Assembly (NCBI GenBank): GCA_945916625.1
Contig: CAMEGY010000045.1
Location: 1 to 7,456 of the forward strand
Length of the DNA stretch: 7,456 nt
Reading direction: 5' to 3'
Source: an uncultured Anaerococcus sp.
GTDB taxonomy: Bacteria > Bacillota_A > Clostridia > Tissierellales > Peptoniphilaceae
Shown: one piece after another, positions 1 to 7,456 of the stretch
Position numbering within the stretch: position 1 is the first letter of the stretch
How the letters are laid out: every line of letters begins with the position of its first letter
Program-made: the position numbers and the translations under genes
The notes under the pieces: model-generated
Databases searched by the model: none
What the model was told of the DNA's origin: nothing
Seen by the model: the letters and a program-made list of their open reading frames with translations, nothing else

Positions 1-97
1 TAGCATAAGAAAGTTCCTCTTCCGTAAAGACTTTTTTAAAAAATAAAGCGGTTTTTTCTTCTATTTTTTTTACTGATATTATGTCTATACCAATCAC
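1..97 (-). CDS. acpS: Holo-[acyl-carrier-protein] synthase, N-terminal part (runs off the left edge)
   Basis: AcpS moves 4'-phosphopantetheine from CoA onto the conserved serine of apo-ACP, activating it for fatty acid synthesis in the cytoplasm. Only the first 32 codons are present. They read V/M-IGIDIIS, then VKKIEEK, then FFKKVFTEEELSYA. The GIDI motif with its Mg-binding Asp and the VFTEEEL segment are the usual N-terminal AcpS signature, at the usual spacing. The start is GTG at 97-95. It overlaps the upstream amidohydrolase stop TGA (96-94) as GTGA, a typical translational-coupling arrangement. AAAGG and TAGG lie shortly upstream within the end of that gene. The reading frame stays open to base 1. 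A full AcpS is about 120 residues, so roughly three quarters lie outside the window, including the second metal ligand. The identification rests on about 30 residues but the match is distinctive. Confidence 0.85.
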   Translation of the reverse strand, partial: MIGIDIISVKKIEEKTALFFKKVFTEEELSYA

Positions 98-1359
98 AAT
101 ATGCCTAGCCTTTTACTTGATATATTTATTGATTCATGCAAATTTTTTTCGCAAATGTTATTAACTTTACCATTTTCATATACTACTTTTCCATTTATAA
201 TATTATATCTAATATCTGATTCATAGGTTGAATAAACTAGAGAGCTTATCAAATTATTATTAGGTTTATGATTCATATTATCAAGGTTGATTAGGATTAA
301 ATCGGCAAGCTTACCTTCTTTTATGATTCCAATTTTATCTCCTAAACCTAAAGCCCTTGCCCCATTTATTGTTGCCATTTTTAATATCTCATAGGCTTCA
401 ACATTTCTAGACGAGTAAAGTTTTGAAAGAAGTCCTGCAAGTTCCATTTCTCTTAAAATAGATAGTTTATTGTTACTAGCTGAAGAATCTGTTCCCAATG
501 CAACATTTATTCCCTTATCTATGAGCCTCGATAGGTCTAAGAATCCTGAGGATAATTTTAGATTGCTTGCCGGGTTATGAACAATAGTTACATTATTTTC
601 TTTAATTATATCTAGATCAGAATCAGATAAATATATGCCATGTGCTGCTATGGTTTTATGCTTAAAAATACCTGCCTTGTCAAAAACTTCAGTTGGTGAC
701 ATCTTATATCTCTTGTAACACTCTTCATTTTCTTGTTTTGTTTCTGATAAATGAATATGAATTGGCATCTTATATTTATCAGCTAAGTCTGATACTTTTT
801 TTAGGTGTTCGATGTCTGAAGTATAAATTGCATGTGGCCCAAGACCAATATTAATTAAATCATTTGCTTTATACTTTTCATAAAGCATGATATTTTCCTT
901 AAGCCTATAGTCATCTGGATCTGGTATAGAAAGCCCCCTTGATATTTCGCCCCTGATACCAATTTCTATTGAAGCTTTGATTGTTGCCTCTGAGAAAAAA
1001 TACATATCGGCAAAGCTCCCAATTCCGTTTTTTACCATTTCTACGAAAGAAGCCTGACTTGCAGTGTAAACATCTTCATCAATCAATTTACCTTCTAAAG
1101 GCCAGATGTAATCATTTAGCCAGGTCATTAGGTCTACTTCTTTGCCATAATTTCTAAATAAACTCATTCCAACATGGCTGTGGCAATTTATAAAGGCTGG
1201 CATAGTTAACATGTTTGATGCATCAATTATTCTATCTACTGAATCATTAATATTTTTTTCTATTTTTTTTATGTACTTACCATCGATAAGAATGTCTGAT
1301 TTAATAATATCAGAATCTTTCATCGATAGTATTTTTGAATTTTTAATAAGTATTTTCAT
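94..1359 (-). CDS. mtaD: Amidohydrolase, probable 5-methylthioadenosine/S-adenosylhomocysteine deaminase
   Basis: This 421-residue cytoplasmic metal-dependent hydrolase belongs to the MtaD/TrzA-like branch of the amidohydrolase superfamily. The family deaminates S-adenosylhomocysteine and methylthioadenosine to the inosyl forms. Visible landmarks are a small N-terminal beta segment (residues 1-53), the metal-binding HSH (His60, His62), GPHAIYTS around His176, HIHLSET (metal His203, catalytic Glu206), AAHG (His240) and GTDSS (metal Asp291). A C-terminal stretch (about 342-400, IGIIKEGKLADLIL then NGKVVYENGKV) completes the composite beta domain. Length and motif spacing are normal and all expected catalytic residues are present. 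The ATG at 1359 gives the family-typical MKILIKNSKIL start. It has no Shine-Dalgarno and lies three bases after a terminator T-run, so expression probably depends on readthrough or an unseen promoter. The 3' end overlaps acpS. Substrate is inferred from the family; guanine deaminase or another aminohydrolase of the branch cannot be excluded. Confidence 0.85.
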   Translation of the reverse strand: MKILIKNSKILSMKDSDIIKSDILIDGKYIKKIEKNINDSVDRIIDASNMLTMPAFINCHSHVGMSLFRNYGKEVDLMTWLNDYIWPLEGKLIDEDVYTASQASFVEMVKNGIGSFADMYFFSEATIKASIEIGIRGEISRGLSIPDPDDYRLKENIMLYEKYKANDLINIGLGPHAIYTSDIEHLKKVSDLADKYKMPIHIHLSETKQENEECYKRYKMSPTEVFDKAGIFKHKTIAAHGIYLSDSDLDIIKENNVTIVHNPASNLKLSSGFLDLSRLIDKGINVALGTDSSASNNKLSILREMELAGLLSKLYSSRNVEAYEILKMATINGARALGLGDKIGIIKEGKLADLILINLDNMNHKPNNNLISSLVYSTYESDIRYNIINGKVVYENGKVNNICEKNLHESINISSKRLGIL

Positions 1360-1361
1360 TT

Positions 1362-1389
1362 AAAAAAAGGGAAGTGCACAAGCACTTCC
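1362..1389 (-). terminator. Rho-independent terminator after gatB
   Basis: On the minus strand a perfect 8-bp stem (GGAAGTGC, 1389-1382, pairing with GCACTTCC, 1377-1370) closes a TTGT loop. One C and then seven T residues (1368-1362) follow. The first stem base is the last base of the gatB stop codon TAG. This is a textbook intrinsic terminator for the pcrA-ligA-gatCAB transcript. It is not bidirectional: the plus-strand side of the stem is followed by mixed sequence, not a T-run. The amidohydrolase ATG follows the T-run after only two further bases, which is unusually tight. Confidence 0.9.
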
Positions 1390-2806
1390 TATTCTCCTAT
1401 CTTTTCTTTTAGTAACTTGTTGATTTCTTGAGGATTACCCTTGCCCTTTGTTTTCTTCATAGCTTGTCCAACTAAAAATCCAAACGCCCTATCTTTACCA
1501 TTTTTGATGTCTTCGATAGATTGAGGGTTTTCTTCAAGCACTTCATTTACTACATCTTCAAGGAATGATGCATCAGAAATTTGTAGAAGATTCCTTTCTT
1601 GGGCTAGCTTTTCTGGATCTTCATTGCTAGTATAAATTTCTCTAAGAAGTTTTTTTGCTACATTGTTGTTAACCTTGTTTTCTTTTGCAAGATTGATTAG
1701 TTTAGCAAAATTTTCTACAGATAAATTCATTTCATTAGCAGTTTCTTCAGCTTCATTAAGCCTTCTTGATAGTTCTGTTAGTATCCAATTTGCTGTAGTA
1801 TTTGCATCATTTACTATTTTGTTTGTTAGTTCAAAAATACGCGATAGGTTCCTGTCGTGACTTAAAAGATTTGCATCATATTCAGAAAGTTTGTAATCTT
1901 TCATATATCTATCTTGTTTTTTGCTTGGTAGTTCAGGAAGATTATTTTTTATTTCTTCAATAAACTCATCAGATAGATAAATATCTGGTATATCTCCATC
2001 AGCCGAGAACCTATAATCATTTCCTACTTCTTTATTTCTCATATGGATAGTTTTAAGTTCAATATCATCCCATCTTCTGGTCTCTTTTGTACCAGTTTCA
2101 TTGTTTTTTAGATGTTCAGTTTGTCTCTCAACTTCATATGTTAGGGCGTTTTCTATAGCTCTTATTGAGTTGATATTTTTTATTTCTGCAATTTCTGTCT
2201 TAAGACCGGACTCTCATCCTTTATATTTACATTGACATCTACACGCATAGACCCTTCTGCCATTATACAGTCTGATACATCTAAAAATTTTAGAGTAGCT
2301 GCAAGTGTTTCAACAAACTCTCTTGCCTCTGCTGGTGAATTTATATCAGGATCTGTTACAATCTCAATTAGAGGTACACCTGCCCTATTATAATCCATAA
2401 GAACAGTGTTATCATCATTGTGATTTGATTTTCCTGTATCTTCTTCCATATGGATTTCTCTAATATTAACATGTTTACCGCTGGAAAGCTCTAGATATCC
2501 TTCGTAAGCATATGGTTTTTCAAATTGTGTAAGCTGATAACCTTTTACAAGGTCTGGATAGAAATATTTCTTCCTATCTACCTTTTGTTCATTTCTAATT
2601 TTACAATTAAAGGCAAGGCCCGCCATTACTGCATATTCTACCGCCCTCTTATTCATTTGAGGTAGGGTACCTGGATGACCTAGACATATAGGGCATACAT
2701 TTGTATTAGGAACTGCTCCGAATTCATTTTTACAGGAGCAAAACATTTTTGTATCTGTAGATAATTCAACGTGAATCTCTAAACCTATTATTGTTTTAGT
2801 TTTCAT
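1389..2806 (-). pseudogene. gatB: Asp/Glu-tRNA amidotransferase subunit B, interrupted by a single-base frameshift
   Basis: GatB binds the mischarged Glu-tRNA(Gln)/Asp-tRNA(Asn), phosphorylates the misacylated residue with ATP and receives ammonia from GatA. The 5' part (from ATG 2806) carries the signature GLEIHVELSTDTKMFC (His12), a zinc-type cysteine set (Cys23, Cys25, Cys38, Cys41), LGHPGTLPQMN, DRKKYFYPDLVKGYQ and HMEEDTGK. After Asp197-Glu198 this frame turns into nonsense and stops at TAA 2182-2180. The rest continues one frame over from about 2213: SGLKTEIAEIKNINSIRAIE, ETRRWDD, MRNKEVGNDYR, then the YqeY-like tail with LLSHDRN and FLVGQAMKKTKGKGNP, ending at TAG 1391-1389. Restoring one base gives about 472 residues, the normal GatB length, with no other break. 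The start has a good site (AAGGAGA, six bases ahead) and overlaps the gatA end by 11 bases. The YFP usually seen after DYR is FSA here. A sequencing error is the likeliest cause; if real, the gene is inactive unless recoded. Confidence 0.92.
2211..2218 (-). other. gatB: Frameshift point in gatB (one base apparently missing)
   Basis: The minus strand reads AAG GAT GAG AGT CCG in the 5' frame and GAG TCC GGT CTT AAG ACA in the 3' frame. One extra A, giving GAT GAA GAG TCC, joins the halves as Lys-Asp-Glu-Glu-Ser-Gly-Leu-Lys-Thr-Glu. On the plus strand this equals a missing T in CTCTCATCC (CTCTTCATCC expected). The 3' frame is closed upstream by TGA at 2216-2214 and the 5' frame ends at TAA 2182-2180, so the shift must fall between these points. 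The smooth amino acid join places it at the upstream end. There is no long homopolymer at the site. Confidence 0.85.
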
Positions 2807-4208
2807 TTATTCTCCTTAAAAATTCTTCGCCTGCATTTAGTAATTTGCTATCTTCATTTGTATTAGCAATTAATTGGATTGATCCTGATAGTCCCTTTCT
2901 TACTGGTAAGGATAAGCCACACATACCAGCTAAGTTTACAATTACATTAAAACCATCAGATTTAAAATCACTTAATGGGTCTTGGTAGTCATCATTTATT
3001 TGAGGTGGTAGGTTTAGTACAGTAGGAGTTATAATTAGGTCATATTCTTCAAACACTTTTTCTAATTCTTCTTTAATTAAGGTTCTTATTTTTAATCCTT
3101 GTTTATAAACTCTTTGGTTATCATCAGCTGAGAGATACATTGTTCCTAAAGCTATTCTTCTTTGAACTTCCTCACCAAGTCCCTCAGATCTTGAATTTAT
3201 AAATAGCTCTTCAACTGTAGTGTGCTTATCACTTTGGTAACCAAATCTAACACCATCAAATCTAGACATGTTAGATGAAACCTCACTAGACATTACGACA
3301 TTATACACTTGATTAGCAAATTTCGAATACTCAAGTTTGACTGGCTCTAACTTAGCACCTAATTCTTTTAGGATATTTAAAGCTTTATTATAATCAGCTT
3401 CTACTTCTTCATCAATTCCATGATTTAGTGGGTCTGATGTAGGTATATAAGCTATTTTTTTATCTTTAAATTCATAATGTTTTTCTTCAAAGTTATAATT
3501 ATCAAGTCTAACTGTCATATCTTTTTTATCAGGTCCTTGGATTGTTTGACTAACTACCCTTACGTCAGAAATATTATTTCCAAACACTGCTACTTGATCT
3601 AAAGTGTTAGACATTGAAACTACACCACTTCTACTTACCATTGAATAACTAGGTTTGTATCCAATTATGTTGCAATAACTAGCTGGGCACCTTACAGACC
3701 CACCTGTATCTGTACCTAGAGAAACTACAACATCACCTTTTGCAACACTAGCTGCTGAACCAGATGAAGAACCACCTGTAACTCTTGATTCATCTAAAGG
3801 ATTTTTTACAGGGCCAAAGTATGAAGTTTTCCCCCTAGCTCCCATTGCAAATTCATCCATATTAGTCTTTGCGATTATAATTGCATCTTCTTTTAATAAG
3901 TCTTCTACAACATTGGCATCAAACATGGGTCTAAAATCTTTTAGCATCTTTGAAGCACAAGTCATATTCATATTTTTATAAGAAATATTATCCTTAATAG
4001 CAATAGGAATACCAAAAAGAGCCCCTAATTTTTCATTGCTTTTAAGCTTATTATCTAGATCTTTAGCTCTTTTAATTGAGTCTTCTTCATCAAATGCTAG
4101 GTAAGCATTTGTCTTATCATTTTTAATTTTTTCTAGGGTAGTTTTTGTATATTCTTCTACACTCATTTCATTATTTTTATATTTTTCTATAATTGCTTCT
4201 ATATTCAT
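2796..4208 (-). CDS. gatA: Asp/Glu-tRNA amidotransferase subunit A (amidase signature family)
   Basis: GatA is the glutaminase subunit of the GatCAB complex. It releases ammonia from glutamine, which is channelled to GatB to amidate Glu-tRNA(Gln) or Asp-tRNA(Asn). From ATG 4208 the protein is 470 residues, close to the family norm. The Ser-cisSer-Lys catalytic triad is complete: Lys72 in GIPIAIKDN, cis-Ser147 in the GGSSSGSA loop and nucleophile Ser171 in DTGGSVRCPA. Their spacing matches well-studied GatA proteins. Downstream blocks RIALGTMYLSAD, ITPTVLNLPP and VNLAGMCGLSLP fit the substrate-binding half, though the final LPVRKGLSGSIQLI segment is shorter and more divergent than the common PCG...LPVGLQLI form. 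The start is set by AGGAG (4218-4214) five bases before ATG 4208; ATG 4211 is possible, and a TTG at 4229 inside gatC is unlikely. It lies 8 bases after gatC, and its 3' end overlaps gatB by 11 bases. Confidence 0.96.
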   Translation of the reverse strand: MNIEAIIEKYKNNEMSVEEYTKTTLEKIKNDKTNAYLAFDEEDSIKRAKDLDNKLKSNEKLGALFGIPIAIKDNISYKNMNMTCASKMLKDFRPMFDANVVEDLLKEDAIIIAKTNMDEFAMGARGKTSYFGPVKNPLDESRVTGGSSSGSAASVAKGDVVVSLGTDTGGSVRCPASYCNIIGYKPSYSMVSRSGVVSMSNTLDQVAVFGNNISDVRVVSQTIQGPDKKDMTVRLDNYNFEEKHYEFKDKKIAYIPTSDPLNHGIDEEVEADYNKALNILKELGAKLEPVKLEYSKFANQVYNVVMSSEVSSNMSRFDGVRFGYQSDKHTTVEELFINSRSEGLGEEVQRRIALGTMYLSADDNQRVYKQGLKIRTLIKEELEKVFEEYDLIITPTVLNLPPQINDDYQDPLSDFKSDGFNVIVNLAGMCGLSLPVRKGLSGSIQLIANTNEDSKLLNAGEEFLRRINEN

Positions 4209-4213
4209 CATTG

Positions 4214-4218
4214 CTCCT
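4214..4218 (-). promoter_or_regulatory. gatA: Ribosome binding site that fixes the gatA start
   Basis: AGGAG lies five bases before ATG 4208 and two bases before ATG 4211, overlapping the gatC stop TAG (4219-4217). This spacing favours 4208 (protein beginning MNIEAIIEKY) and argues against the in-frame TTG at 4229, which lies upstream of the site. Confidence 0.8.
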
Positions 4219-4495
4219 ATAGCTTCCAATCCAGTCTAAAATATCCAAACTCTGTATCTTTAGCATTTTCAAGTGCCTTTGATCTTTCTAAAGACTCTTG
4301 AGGAATATCTTCTCTAAAAACGGCCTTATGATTTTTTATATAATCAGTCATCTCTACATCAGAAGTATCTACATTGAAAATATCTTCTATAAATTCTAGA
4401 ACCCTATTAAACTTATTAGAAATCATTTCCTTATCTTGGTTTTCTAAGCTTAAGTGACTTAGGTTATAGATTCTTTCGACTTCTTTTATATCCAT
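4217..4495 (-). CDS. gatC: Asp/Glu-tRNA amidotransferase subunit C
   Basis: GatC is the small belt-like subunit that wraps around the GatA-GatB interface and stabilises the amidotransferase. At 92 residues it has the usual size. The N-terminal helical part (residues 1-40) contains IYNLSHLSLENQ in place of the common AkLArLelseeE pattern. FNVDTSDVEMTDY (about 40-52) corresponds to the conserved evDT-gVeP segment, VFREDIPQESL to the LReDe block, and the C-terminal ENAKDTEFGYFRL to the nAPe-e-gyFrVP tail. The start ATG 4495 is preceded by a strong AGGAGA (4506-4501) five bases away. It begins one base after the ligA stop, and the gatC stop overlaps the gatA ribosome binding site, so all three are likely co-translated. 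No catalytic residues are expected. Identification is supported by both the motif pattern and its position directly before gatA and gatB. Confidence 0.95.
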   Translation of the reverse strand: MDIKEVERIYNLSHLSLENQDKEMISNKFNRVLEFIEDIFNVDTSDVEMTDYIKNHKAVFREDIPQESLERSKALENAKDTEFGYFRLDWKL

Positions 4496-4496
4496 C

Positions 4497-7456
<2,960 letters not shown>

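Noticed and set aside
1362..1389. Bidirectional terminator or a small RNA in the gatB-mtaD gap
   Set aside because: The plus-strand orientation has no T-run after the stem, and only 29 bases are available.
1663..1860. Plus-strand open frame of 65 codons
   Set aside because: It lies antisense inside the GatB tail, has no ribosome binding site, and its hydrophobic, Ser-rich translation is what the reverse of a helical acidic/Lys-rich coding region gives. The minus strand is clearly coding here.
1389..2042. A separate gene starting at ATG 2042
   Set aside because: The frame continues upstream of this Met with conserved GatB sequence to about 2213, and there is no Shine-Dalgarno. It is the 3' part of the frameshifted gatB.
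2183..2216. Programmed -1 ribosomal frameshift in gatB
   Set aside because: A -1 slip would restore the protein and an SD-like AAAGG lies just upstream. But the overlap zone holds no X-XXY-YYZ slippery heptamer and no obvious downstream hairpin, and gatB is not a known recoded gene.
2200..2217. Re-initiation at ATG 2217 after AAAGG near the gatB break
   Set aside because: This ATG is in the third frame and gives only five residues before a TAA.
4208..4229. TTG at 4229 as the gatA start
   Set aside because: It lies inside gatC, upstream of the AGGAG site. ATG 4208 has correct spacing and gives the usual GatA N-terminus.

Overview
The window is a compact, AT-rich stretch of bacterial chromosome. 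Every gene I can support lies on the minus strand, so the biological reading order runs from the right edge (7456) to the left edge (1). The order pcrA-ligA-gatC-gatA-gatB, the AGGAG-type ribosome binding sites and the strong A/T preference at third codon positions point to a low-GC Firmicute. Protein style and gene order suggest an anaerobic coccus of the Tissierellia/Peptoniphilaceae type (Anaerococcus, Peptoniphilus and relatives), but this genus-level guess is inference only.

Layout in transcription order: (1) the 3' part of pcrA, a UvrD/PcrA DNA helicase that runs off the right edge (7456-6503); (2) ligA, NAD-dependent DNA ligase (6500-4497); (3) gatC (4495-4217); (4) gatA (4208-2796); (5) gatB (2806-1389), split by a single-base frameshift near 2213-2216; (6) a strong intrinsic terminator (1389-1362) that begins on the last base of the gatB stop codon; (7) an amidohydrolase of the MTA/SAH deaminase family (1359-94), which starts three bases after the terminator T-run and has no visible Shine-Dalgarno; (8) the first 32 codons of acpS, holo-ACP synthase (97-1), which starts at a GTG overlapping the amidohydrolase stop and runs off the left edge. 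The longest gene-free interval is the 29-base terminator, so there is no intergenic space for other elements. I see no RNA gene, mobile element, CRISPR array, long repeat or convincing promoter.

Functionally, pcrA and ligA act in DNA repair and replication. GatCAB is the trimeric amidotransferase that converts mischarged Glu-tRNA(Gln), and often Asp-tRNA(Asn), to the correct aminoacyl-tRNA. Gaps of 2, 1 and 8 bases, then an 11-base overlap, indicate one polycistronic operon closed by the terminator. The amidohydrolase and acpS form a second, translationally coupled pair whose promoter I could not locate.

The main anomaly is the gatB frameshift. Restoring one base gives a 472-residue GatB of normal length with an uninterrupted family signature, so a sequencing/assembly error or a very recent mutation is more likely than an old pseudogene. 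I found no undescribed biological system here; this is mostly a conserved housekeeping region.
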